The notes under the pieces were generated by a model. It saw only the letters and a program-made list of their open reading frames with translations. It was not told the origin of the DNA and did not search any database. A program made the position numbers and the translations under genes. Shown piece by piece: positions 17,664 through 26,217 of a stretch of DNA of 64,000 bases (position 1 is its first letter; each line of letters starts with the position of its first letter). Origin of the DNA: Paludibacter sp. (lineage in GTDB: Bacteria > Bacteroidota > Bacteroidia > Bacteroidales > Paludibacteraceae); NCBI GenBank assembly GCA_028710415.1, contig JAQTUE010000007.1, positions 1 to 64,000 on the forward strand, in the 5' to 3' direction.

Positions 17664-18503
17664 ATGAAACACATAATAAAGGATTTGCTTATTGTGTTTT
17701 CAGTGATATTTTTCATTTACAGCTGTACAGAAACAGAAATAGCACCCTGGAATACAGAAGCTGTTCCTGTCGTATTTTCAGTAATTACTCCCCAACATCC
17801 TGTTCAGGTATACCTCGGCAAATCGTATAGTGAAAGTGATACGATCAATGCGCGTTTCTATCCGGAGGCTAAAGTATATATCTGCGGACCTGATAGCGCC
17901 TGGGTAGAACTTAAACGCAGAACGAATGACAGTACTATTTTTGTTGACAGCATTACCCCACTCAAAGTAATCATCGGCAATACCTATTCCTTACGGATAG
18001 AACTTAAAGGCAAAACCGTACATGCTCAGACAACAGTACCCGGTGACCCTGGAATTATTACAGGAGGTGAATGCCGGGTACTATCAAACAAAGCAGGAAG
18101 TTCTTACAACGGGACACATTACACGGATAAATTATGTGCTCTTCATATAACCTACACACTTCCATCATCTGCCGGATACGGTTGCTACCTCTCAGCTTTT
18201 GATACTAAACTTGGAAAGTCCCCTTTTCTGAGTGGAAACAATTATCAGGAAGAAAGCCTGCTGGTGCCAACTGATGATACTTCTTTTCAGCTGAACATTA
18301 CAACGGTTGATCCGGGCTTAAAGAAATTCATGATGGCGCAGGTTGCCAGCTCTGATATGTTCGACTCAGAAGATTTTACGGAGATATTGGCTACTTATGG
18401 AGGTGTTCGTCCTGCTTTCTCAAACATTCAAAATGGAATCGGACTCTTTGGAAGTTTTGTCATCAACACGAAGCTGATTATGGTAACCCCACTGTCAGAA
18501 TAA
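17664..18503 (+). CDS. DUF4249 lipoprotein, copy B
   Basis: A 279-residue protein from ATG 17664; the frame is open to a TTG at 17643, but the internal ATG gives the normal lipoprotein signal with FIYSC (Cys21, the same position as copy A). The signature is TEIAPWNTEAVPVVFSVITP. VQVYLGKSYSE, EAKVYICGPDSAWVEL and KTVHAQTTVPG align with copy A. The receptor gene starts 4 bases after the stop. The pair duplicates 12291-15573 but has lost, or never had, the barrel gene in front; a minus-strand barrel gene (21075) lies downstream instead. Confidence 0.85.
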   Translation: MKHIIKDLLIVFSVIFFIYSCTETEIAPWNTEAVPVVFSVITPQHPVQVYLGKSYSESDTINARFYPEAKVYICGPDSAWVELKRRTNDSTIFVDSITPLKVIIGNTYSLRIELKGKTVHAQTTVPGDPGIITGGECRVLSNKAGSSYNGTHYTDKLCALHITYTLPSSAGYGCYLSAFDTKLGKSPFLSGNNYQEESLLVPTDDTSFQLNITTVDPGLKKFMMAQVASSDMFDSEDFTEILATYGGVRPAFSNIQNGIGLFGSFVINTKLIMVTPLSE

Positions 18504-18507
18504 ACCC

Positions 18508-20889
18508 ATGAGGATAAATCTAAAAGTCAGGATTGGTATACTAATATTCATAAGTAGTTTTCTTACCGCTTATTCACAACCCTATGCAAAAAGGTATAGG
18601 GTGCAGGATACCATCATGGATGGACGTACTAAAAAAGGCATTAAACGGATTCCTTTCACGATCATGCCGTTTCATAAAGTGATCGATGCGAATAGAATGG
18701 GAGAATTTATGTTTAATTTTCCCAAGGGAGATTATTCAATTCTGATTGACTATTATCCGTTTGATAAAAAAGAAATAAAATTTAGTATAATGTCGGACAC
18801 TACGTTGATTATTGAACTTCACTCTCCATTTGCCCAACAATATATTCAGGAAGTGGAAGTGATTGCGACAAAAACGGCCATTGAAAATCCTGCAAGCATG
18901 GAACAAATCGACAGTAAGGTGTTGCGAACTTTGCCTGCTTTGATAGGTGAAAGGGATATCCTGAAAGCATTTGCCCTGACAGCAGGTGTAACTTCCAGCA
19001 GCGAAGGTGCTGCCGATATGCAGGTTCGGGGTGGTGTCCATGGTCAAAACCTGTACCTGTTGGATGGTATTCCTCTTTATTCCACCGAACATTTCTTTGG
19101 ACTGGTATCTGTATACAACCCAATTATCGTTAAAAGTGCCGTGCTCTACAAATCGAATTTCCCGGTGGAATATGGTGGTAAACTTTCGTCGGTTGTAAAT
19201 GTTCAGACTGAAGATGCGAACCTGCATAAATTCTCAGGTGCTGCTGAAATCAGTTTACTCTCCAGCAAGGTCATGCTGAATGTCCCGTTGGTGAAAGAAA
19301 AACTGGCCCTTATGGTTTCCGGCCGGCTTTCCAATTATAGCCTTTTAAATATCGCCTCTCTTTTTGGATCTGACTCGAACAGCAAGATCAACCTTCATTT
19401 TGCGGATTTGAATGCCAATATGCTCTGGAAAATAAGTGACAGGGACAAGTTAAAGTTAACCTGGTTCAATAACTCGGATGGAACTGATAATACTCAACTG
19501 GATTCGCACATGATAACTTCTTCCTGGCTGGATAACAGGCAACAAAACGTTGGGGCTAACTGGTATCGGATTCTATCGGAACGGTCGCAGAATCACCTGC
19601 TCGTGTTTGCCGATAGTTACGCGTTTGATCTGGGCATTTCCAATACAGCCGAAGATCGTTCATTTAAAAATGTGGACCAACTGCTCACCGGTATCAATAC
19701 AGTTGGAATAGTGGAGAAGTACAACCTGACACTCACGGACAAACTAAAGCTCACCACCGGTGGGTCACTCAAAATGCTTGGTTTTTCACCCGTTCAGCTG
19801 AATCATACGGATACTTCTACTATCCAAATTCAAAACTCCAGCCTGGTACGTCAAACCGAAGGAGTGCTATTTGCCGAAACCGGATTCAATTTTGCCGGTC
19901 ATCAAACACTAACAACCGGATTGAGAGTTAGCGCTGTCGGGAATGCAGATCAGCTGTTCCTGAATGCAGAGCCCAGGATAGGATATCATGGATTATTTAA
20001 ACATGATTTTTCAGTGAGTGCTTCTGTTTGCCGAATGACACAGCCCGTTCACCGGCTTGCCAATCCAGGCTTGGGGATTCCTTTCGAATTATTCTTGCCT
20101 TCGAATGGTGGAATACTCCCCGAAAGTTCCTGGAATTTCTCCTTGGGTGCTGCCAGGGACTTTGTATTGAGCAAATACAGCTTATCTGTAAAAGCAGATG
20201 CATGGTTTAAATCCTTGCAATATTTAGTTGAATTTCAGGATGGATATGATGCCTTAAGTGTAATGATGTATAAGCCGGACATTACCCAACAACCAACAGA
20301 AATTATCACACAGGGTTCCGGAAGTGCTTATGGGCTTGACATTTCGGCTGATTATTCCCAACGTTACTGGTCCCTGGCTATCGACTATACCCTGATGAGG
20401 GCGGTAAACAAATTTGCTGATCTGAATTTTGGGCGGTCCTATGCGGCAACAACTGATATTCGTCATTCGCTTTCCCTCACCCTGGAACGCAAATTATCAT
20501 CTACGCTGACCATGGCAGCAACCTGGCAATACCGCTCCGGCAAGCCAATTACAGTACCGACACAACTATTTCAATATCCTGCATTAAATCCAGAAACAGG
20601 AGAACTTTCGAATTCTTACAAACAATTTATGGCTATTGAACCCGAACGAAACAACTATCGTACTAAGCCTTTTCATAAACTTGACATTACTTTAACGCAA
20701 AATTACAAAGCATTTAAACGTTACGATGCATCTTATTCAATTGGATTATACAATGTTTATAGCCGTTCGAATCCCTACATTTATTATTTAAGTAAGAAAC
20801 AGGAACCGAATGGCACCTATAAACCTGTTTTAATGTCTATGTCAATATTTCCAATTATGCCATCAGTCAGCTGGTTGGTGAAGTTTTGA
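18508..20889 (+). CDS. TonB-dependent receptor, DUF4249-associated, copy B
   Basis: A 793-residue paralogue of the receptor at 13174. It has a signal peptide (ends LTAYSQ), a regulatory-like beta-sandwich domain (TKKGIKRIPFTIMPF), and a plug with MQVRGGVHGQNLYLLDGIP and SNFPVEYGGKLSSVVNV. The barrel ends SVSWLVKF with terminal Phe. The plug is almost the same as copy A, while parts of the barrel (for example after the first third) differ, which fits related but distinct ligands. The 5' end encodes AKRYRVQDTIMDGRTKKG where copy A has VSGKIIDARTKKG, a slightly altered domain start. Confidence 0.9.
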   Translation: MRINLKVRIGILIFISSFLTAYSQPYAKRYRVQDTIMDGRTKKGIKRIPFTIMPFHKVIDANRMGEFMFNFPKGDYSILIDYYPFDKKEIKFSIMSDTTLIIELHSPFAQQYIQEVEVIATKTAIENPASMEQIDSKVLRTLPALIGERDILKAFALTAGVTSSSEGAADMQVRGGVHGQNLYLLDGIPLYSTEHFFGLVSVYNPIIVKSAVLYKSNFPVEYGGKLSSVVNVQTEDANLHKFSGAAEISLLSSKVMLNVPLVKEKLALMVSGRLSNYSLLNIASLFGSDSNSKINLHFADLNANMLWKISDRDKLKLTWFNNSDGTDNTQLDSHMITSSWLDNRQQNVGANWYRILSERSQNHLLVFADSYAFDLGISNTAEDRSFKNVDQLLTGINTVGIVEKYNLTLTDKLKLTTGGSLKMLGFSPVQLNHTDTSTIQIQNSSLVRQTEGVLFAETGFNFAGHQTLTTGLRVSAVGNADQLFLNAEPRIGYHGLFKHDFSVSASVCRMTQPVHRLANPGLGIPFELFLPSNGGILPESSWNFSLGAARDFVLSKYSLSVKADAWFKSLQYLVEFQDGYDALSVMMYKPDITQQPTEIITQGSGSAYGLDISADYSQRYWSLAIDYTLMRAVNKFADLNFGRSYAATTDIRHSLSLTLERKLSSTLTMAATWQYRSGKPITVPTQLFQYPALNPETGELSNSYKQFMAIEPERNNYRTKPFHKLDITLTQNYKAFKRYDASYSIGLYNVYSRSNPYIYYLSKKQEPNGTYKPVLMSMSIFPIMPSVSWLVKF

Positions 20890-20940
20890 TATTAAAATTG
20901 AAAGTTCAGACTATCAGACGCAATAAATTATTATGGTTTC

Positions 20941-21057
20941 ACGAACTTAAGGATGTATCCTTCTTGAAATGTAAAAATGGTAATGTTTGTGGCCTGGGGT
21001 AACGACACGTATGATCCTAATTGATTTTAATTAAAATTGCAAATATTGAGGGACGGG
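20941..21057 (+). repeat. Island element R3, copy e
   Basis: TGTTTGTGGCCTGGGGTAAC, CGTATGATCC, TTTTAATTAAAATTG and AATATTGAGGGACGGGAGG correspond to the blocks of copies a, b and f, with more divergence. It lies between the receptor stop and the minus-strand barrel gene stop, so it is not upstream of a gene on its own strand within 1 kb. Confidence 0.55.
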
Positions 21058-21074
21058 AGGTACTATAAAATTCT

Positions 21075-21563
21075 TTAAAATGCAAATCCAAGTCCGAAAT
21101 ACAGCCATTCCGGATTCCCAATGCCTGTTCGAAACATAAAACCTCCCTTTGGTTTTTGTCCCCTGTAACCGATCGAAAAGGCCGGTAAGACTCTATACTC
21201 ATAATTTGAATTTAAGTACGTGACCCCAAGTGCCCCTTCAAAGTGTGAGAATTTTTTTCCGGTAAGCATCCCAGCTTCGAGAATATAAGCATTTCCTCCA
21301 TTCGAAAAAATAAAAATATTTTCCTGATAACCAAGTCTGAGAAAAGTGGTGAATTTACTTCTGTTCTGACTTTCAAACAATATCCGGTCGTAAAAGATAC
21401 TGGCTGAATAACCTATTCCAAGAGTTCCGAATGAACCATGAAGGACATTTTTCCTGTAAATTAATTCTGGTTGTTTAATAGAATCCTGTTGACTGTAAAC
21501 CGAACTTAAAGAAATGAAAAGAAGGAAAATAACAAGACTGAAAGGGTAATTATTTTTTCTCAT
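21075..21563 (-). CDS. Small predicted outer-membrane barrel protein
   Basis: A 162-residue protein with signal peptide MRKNNYPFSLVIFLLFISLS (cut after VYSQ). The mature part has alternating hydrophobic strands, Gly/Tyr-rich turns and a C-terminal Phe (YFGLGFAF), all typical of small beta-barrels. No specific family is recognised. It is on the opposite strand to its neighbours and lies in the same island as the 11512 barrel protein, to which it has no clear similarity beyond the fold. Confidence 0.7.
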   Translation of the reverse strand: MRKNNYPFSLVIFLLFISLSSVYSQQDSIKQPELIYRKNVLHGSFGTLGIGYSASIFYDRILFESQNRSKFTTFLRLGYQENIFIFSNGGNAYILEAGMLTGKKFSHFEGALGVTYLNSNYEYRVLPAFSIGYRGQKPKGGFMFRTGIGNPEWLYFGLGFAF

Positions 21564-21956
21564 AATACATTTATTAGTGAATATTAAACCAAAAACAAAA
21601 TAATTACCTGTCGAAATCGGGGCTATACTAAGTCAGAAATAATGATCTTTAAAAGCACAAGATGGTTATTTGTTTATTTTAAAGAACAATTACACAGTTT
21701 TAAAGTTCAAATTGTATAGCTACGTCTTGCAATTTCGTTCTTTTCTATTGTTAGTAATTCATCTTTTCCTCATAACCATCAAGTTGTTTCTGTGAAAACA
21801 TAGTTAGTAAACTTTAAAGAAGATTACCGGTACTTGATCCCGATTGTGTCCGGATAGCTATTGGGGAAGAATGGTTTCCGGAATGACTCTGGTTTAAAAT
21901 AATGAGTTTACTGAATCACAAGTCGTTATATTACATACAGTTAATACTATAACTAC
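21564..21956. other. Spacer without a visible gene
   Basis: AT-rich sequence upstream of the minus-strand barrel gene. No RNA, hairpin or clear promoter could be supported here. Confidence 0.4.
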
Positions 21957-22035
21957 TCCCTTCGGTCGTGACCATTATTCCAATAACAGGCATGATCCTT
22001 TGTACATTTAATTGAGATTGTATAGCCGGATGGAT
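21957..22035 (+). repeat. Island element R3, copy f
   Basis: CCCTTCGGTCG, AATAACAGGCATGATCC, TTTGTACATTTAATTGAGA and TTGTATAGCCGGATGG match copies a and b. The copy ends 169 bases before the second Ycf48/PKD gene, comparable with copy a before the first. Confidence 0.65.
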
Positions 22036-22096
22036 TGGAGATATTAATGGAATCACTTGTTTATATTAGTAGTCTTTAAAATAAATTATAGTTATA

Positions 22097-22127
22097 GTTG
22101 AATTAAGATAAATATTGAGTATATTTG
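22097..22127 (+). promoter_or_regulatory. Candidate promoter of the second Ycf48/PKD gene
   Basis: GTTG at 22097-22100, 19 bases, then TATATTTG at 22120-22127, an exact match to the Bacteroidota -7 box TAnnTTTG. This would give a leader of about 70 bases before the ATG at 22205. Confidence 0.55.
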
Positions 22128-22204
22128 TAACTAATTATACGTGTGGGTATACTATGCCCTTCTTAAAGTGAGTCATTGATCATCTGAATATAAATAATTT
22201 ACTT

Positions 22205-25200
22205 ATGAATCCATTTAAACAATTTCTAACCGTGCTTTTTGTTTCTTTTTGTTTGGTGCAGGCAAATGCGCAGACAATGGTGGAAGCAGGTCCTAATCAA
22301 ACCATTTATTGCAATGGTTCGGTACAATTGAATGCCAAACCTTTGAACAACTGGGCTATTGTGAGTAGTGTCGCTCCCTCCACAACATTGAACTCTGTCT
22401 TTTTCCCGACACCAGAAATGGGATTTGCTGTAAATAATATGGGTCTGGTTTATAATTTGTACGAAGGAGGTAAAGTGTGTTTTACGGGACCCTTTTTAAC
22501 AACGAGTCCTTTGTATTCGGTTTATTTTTTTGATGCCACGATAGGATTTATTACCGGGGGCAGCGGTGTAATCTTCAGAACTACCAATACCGGAGGTACC
22601 TGGGAACCAATGACCAGTGGTTCAACGGCTACACTTCGTTCGATATACTTCACATCAGCCACAACAGGTTATGTAGTTGGTACCGGAGGGGTTATCCTGA
22701 AAACAATAAATGGAGGCACAACCTGGACGGCTCTGTCATCAGGGACAACAACCGCTTTATATTCCGTGTACTTTCCAACTCCCGAAACAGGCTATGTTGC
22801 CGGTTTATCAGGCGTGCTGCTTAAAACTACCGATGCCGGTGCAACCTGGACGCCACAAGTATCCGGAGTTACGACTACCTTGTATTCCATTCATTTTCCA
22901 ACACCTACTACCGGATTTGTAACAGGTGCAACCGGAACCTTACTGAAAACAACCGATGGTTCCAACTGGAACAAGTATGCTGCTGATAGTGTTTATATGG
23001 AAACAGAAGATGGTACAGTCTCCAAAACGGACGGTCGACTACTGAAAACGGCCTACCTGAATTCTGTTCATTTCACTTCGCCCACTACGGGTTACATAGC
23101 AGGATCATATGTCAGCAGTGGTATTTTCCTGAAAACAATTGATGGAGGTACTAACTGGTTTGAACAACCCAGCAATGTAAAGACTAAAATGAGTTCGTTA
23201 TGTTTCCCGAATGAAAATGTGGGGTATGCAGTAGGAGGATTAGGAAAAGTAATGAAAGTATCTTCCGGTGAAATGATCCCTTTAAATTACAGTTGGTCGC
23301 CATCACAAGGATTGAGCGATCCGTTCAGTGCAAATCCGGTTGCAAACCCGGCTTATACTACAACCTACACCCTATACGCTAATGATCAGAATAACCCAAT
23401 GAATTCTTTTACCGATACGGTTGTAGTATCGGTTGAAGCTTTAACGTTGAAAATGGGTTCCAACAGAATCATTGGCTGCGAAGGAAGCGTTTTGTTGGAT
23501 AGTTTGAAAACAAATTACACAGGATTAGAAAAATTAAAGTATAAATGGACTCCTGCAACCGGTTTAAGCTCGGATACTATCGCTCATCCCATAGCTACCG
23601 TTACGGGAGAAACAACTTATACGGTCACCGCGTCACTTGCCAATGGCTGTTCGGCATCCGGTCAGGTTAAAGTCAGCCTGGTACCTTTGGCAGTTACCGC
23701 CACCGTTGATAAAACCGTGGTATGCAGTGGTTCTGCACAGCTTACTGCAATTACCAATTATTCAGGCAAATCGGCTTTGCATTATAAATGGACACCGGCT
23801 ACCGGATTGAGTAATGATACCATTCCCAATCCGATAGCAACGGTTAACAGTCAAACCGTTTATTCGGTCACCGTAAGTTCAGGCACTGGTTGCAATGCAA
23901 CTGCCAGTATTACTGTAAGAACAGCAAACCTGACAGCGAATGCAGGTAGTGATAAAACAGTAAAATGCGGTGAAACAGTTCAATTGGATGCAGTAACCAG
24001 CAATTATAACGGAACAGGAGTCCTGCGCTATAAATGGCAACCATCGGCAGGATTAAATAATGACACCATTGCCAATCCGATAGTAACGGGCAGCAGTATT
24101 ACAGCCTATACGGTAACCATTACTGCTCCATCAGGTTGTACTGCTTCTGATCAGGTTGGTATAACGGTGAGTCCTGTAACTGTAAATGTGGGTGCTGATA
24201 AAACTGCTGTTTGCGGGGACCAGGTACAATTAGGGGTAGTATCCACGAATTACACCGGTACCGGATTAAGGTACAAATGGACACCGGCTACCGGCCTGAA
24301 TAATGATACCATCGCAAACCCTATAGCCATTGCAAGTAGCAGGACCTATACTTTAACGGTAACCACTCCTACGGGTTGTACGGCATCCGATAATGTTGCG
24401 ATTATCAATATCCCGTTGATTAAACCAATCCTGAATTATGTCGGCATCAACAAGAATAATAAAAATATCCTGGTATGGACTAAACCTGCAGCAGGTAATG
24501 TCAGCTCCTTCGAGATATACAGGGAAACCAATAGCACCAATAACTTTGCAAAAGTAGGATCTGTATCCGCAGACTCCGCAGGTGTGTTTGTGGATACCCT
24601 GTCGTTCCCTGACGTGCAATCAAACAAATACAAGATCACAGCCCTCGACCGTTGTGGATTTGAGAGTGTACCAAGCGATTATCATAAGACTATGCACTTG
24701 TCCATCAACCAGGGAGTCAATGGCTCATGGAACCTGATATGGGAATCATACGAAGGCTTTTCAGTGTCAACCTACAACATTTACCGGGGCACGTCATCAG
24801 CTGATATCAAACAGATCGGATCCTTATCAGGCAGCAACAACCAATTCTCCGATTTCTCTGCCCCTGCCGGATTTGTGTACTACCAGGTAGAGGCGGTGAG
24901 TTCGAACCTAAGCGGGGTTTCCCAACAAAAGAAAGCACAATCTTCATTATTGACTGCTTATTCCTCCCGCTCGAATATAGCAACAAACAGCAGGACAGGC
25001 ATTCATGACCTGACAGATTTTTCCGGTCAGTTTTCGGTCTATCCGAATCCTGCAACCAACAATATCAAATTGAGTATTCCTTCAGGCATTGCCGGGAACA
25101 TGAAAGTCCATGTGTATAATCTGACAGGCACGCTTATGCTGTCAGAGGATATGAAGCAAAACGAACAGACAGTAGATATCAGCAGGTTAAAGAACGGTGT

Positions 25201-25261
25201 ATATTTTATTGAATTAAAATCGGATACGGCCACTGCAAAGCAGAAGCTAATCGTTCAATAG
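22205..25261 (+). CDS. Secreted Ycf48-like/PKD-like repeat protein with T9SS sorting domain (larger paralogue)
   Basis: A 1018-residue protein. Signal peptide 1-23 (ends ANAQ); Ycf48/BNR-like repeats at about 40-360 (TGYVVGTGGVILKTINGGTT); four PKD-like units of about 80 residues at about 410-740 (YKWTPATGLNNDTIANP); fibronectin-like region; T9SS type-A sorting domain at about 935-1018 (VYPNPATNNIKLSI ... GVYFIELK). It has the same architecture and motifs as the 920-residue protein at 8207, but the repeats are more diverged from each other. It should be exported by the T9SS. Its role is unknown; adhesion, or partnership with the DUF4249 receptors between the two genes, is inference. Confidence 0.85.
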   Translation: MNPFKQFLTVLFVSFCLVQANAQTMVEAGPNQTIYCNGSVQLNAKPLNNWAIVSSVAPSTTLNSVFFPTPEMGFAVNNMGLVYNLYEGGKVCFTGPFLTTSPLYSVYFFDATIGFITGGSGVIFRTTNTGGTWEPMTSGSTATLRSIYFTSATTGYVVGTGGVILKTINGGTTWTALSSGTTTALYSVYFPTPETGYVAGLSGVLLKTTDAGATWTPQVSGVTTTLYSIHFPTPTTGFVTGATGTLLKTTDGSNWNKYAADSVYMETEDGTVSKTDGRLLKTAYLNSVHFTSPTTGYIAGSYVSSGIFLKTIDGGTNWFEQPSNVKTKMSSLCFPNENVGYAVGGLGKVMKVSSGEMIPLNYSWSPSQGLSDPFSANPVANPAYTTTYTLYANDQNNPMNSFTDTVVVSVEALTLKMGSNRIIGCEGSVLLDSLKTNYTGLEKLKYKWTPATGLSSDTIAHPIATVTGETTYTVTASLANGCSASGQVKVSLVPLAVTATVDKTVVCSGSAQLTAITNYSGKSALHYKWTPATGLSNDTIPNPIATVNSQTVYSVTVSSGTGCNATASITVRTANLTANAGSDKTVKCGETVQLDAVTSNYNGTGVLRYKWQPSAGLNNDTIANPIVTGSSITAYTVTITAPSGCTASDQVGITVSPVTVNVGADKTAVCGDQVQLGVVSTNYTGTGLRYKWTPATGLNNDTIANPIAIASSRTYTLTVTTPTGCTASDNVAIINIPLIKPILNYVGINKNNKNILVWTKPAAGNVSSFEIYRETNSTNNFAKVGSVSADSAGVFVDTLSFPDVQSNKYKITALDRCGFESVPSDYHKTMHLSINQGVNGSWNLIWESYEGFSVSTYNIYRGTSSADIKQIGSLSGSNNQFSDFSAPAGFVYYQVEAVSSNLSGVSQQKKAQSSLLTAYSSRSNIATNSRTGIHDLTDFSGQFSVYPNPATNNIKLSIPSGIAGNMKVHVYNLTGTLMLSEDMKQNEQTVDISRLKNGVYFIELKSDTATAKQKLIVQ

Positions 25262-25406
25262 GGTAACTTTCTGTACAAAATTGATCAAACTTAACAGAGA
25301 AAGAGTAATATGTCGGATTTCAATTCCTCAGAATACATACAGTTTAGATTGAATTCAAAACAACATTCAATTTGTACATCTGAATAAGATTGAATTTAAG
25401 AAAGGT

Positions 25407-25447
25407 CAGGGAATGGTGGGTAATTTACCCGTCATTCCCTGTTTTTT
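25407..25447 (+). terminator. Intrinsic terminator closing the surface-protein island
   Basis: CAGGGAATG pairs with CATTCCCTG, with an inner GGGTAA/TTACCC stem, followed by a T6 run (25442-25447). It lies about 145 bases after the Ycf48/PKD gene. Confidence 0.85.
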
Positions 25448-25505
25448 GTAGTTTACTTTGTTTTATACAGTTTGAATCCACTTTAAAACTTCGTCATGAT
25501 AAAGG

Positions 25506-25625
25506 CATGATGTCTTCATGATGTCTTCATGATGTCTCACATATTTCGTGTCAGATACGCAGCAGATACGTATCAGATACGTATATATCTCGTACCTATT
25601 AAGGAGCGTAATATATGCGTATCTG
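25506..25625. repeat. Two arrays of 11-bp phased repeats plus an inverted half-site
   Basis: CATGATGTCTT occurs three times at 25506, 25517 and 25528. CAGATACG then occurs three times at 25552, 25563 and 25574, again exactly 11 bases apart. An inverted CGTATCTG lies at 25618-25625. The spacing of about one DNA turn suggests cooperative protein binding. CATCATG at about 25677-25683 is an inverted match to the first array. No open frame is present. Confidence 0.7.
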
Positions 25626-25690
25626 CCACATAAGGTCAGGGGACCAGAAAGAAAACATGTGCAACATCACGAAAACATCATGACATTATC

Positions 25691-26149
25691 CCGGCAACCA
25701 AACAGGAGATGAAATTATTTTATTCCAGTACTAATTTGCATCTTTTTGAATAAACGAATGCTTTTTCCCTACCCTACAACCAGCTGCCAGTGATTATAAA
25801 TAGAACCTGCCGGAGATGAGTCAAAAAAACAGGGGGAGGTGATCATGCAGGTTAAAATGGATCCGAAACAGGTGAACAAGTCATGTGATTTGAACAGTAT
25901 TTTCATTGGTTGTACAAATATTTCGGGCAATTACAGGGTATATCGGGTAAATAGGATTGTTTTACAACTGAACGACAAAAAACTCATCCTGTTTTTATGA
26001 GTATTTGAAATGTTATTTCCAAAACAACATAAAAACGTATCTAATTGTTTTACTGCATTTTAAAACTGTATTTTAATCAGTTGTAGGGGTAATATAGGGT
26101 TTGTTTTTTTGACATTTTTTTAATGTAGGGTTCTTATTGGGTTAATAAA
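25691..26149. other. Spacer upstream of the glucan PUL
   Basis: No gene is visible. The sequence is AT-rich with a short inverted repeat ACTCAT/ATGAGT at about 25982-26002. Confidence 0.4.
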
Positions 26150-26181
26150 TTTGTTTTGACGTTAAACAAGTTCTTACTTTG
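26150..26181 (+). promoter_or_regulatory. Candidate promoter of the first GH3 gene
   Basis: TTTG at 26150-26153, 20 bases, then TTACTTTG at 26174-26181, one mismatch from TAnnTTTG. Spacing and composition fit the Bacteroidota housekeeping sigma factor. The leader to the ATG at 26218 would be about 30 bases. Confidence 0.65.
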
Positions 26182-26217
26182 CAGTGTTTAAATCATAACC
26201 GATAAAAATCAAACCCT

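Noticed and set aside
25506..25625. Possible CRISPR-like array
   Set aside because: Units are 11 bases with no unique spacers of 25-40 bases and no cas genes; phased binding sites fit better.
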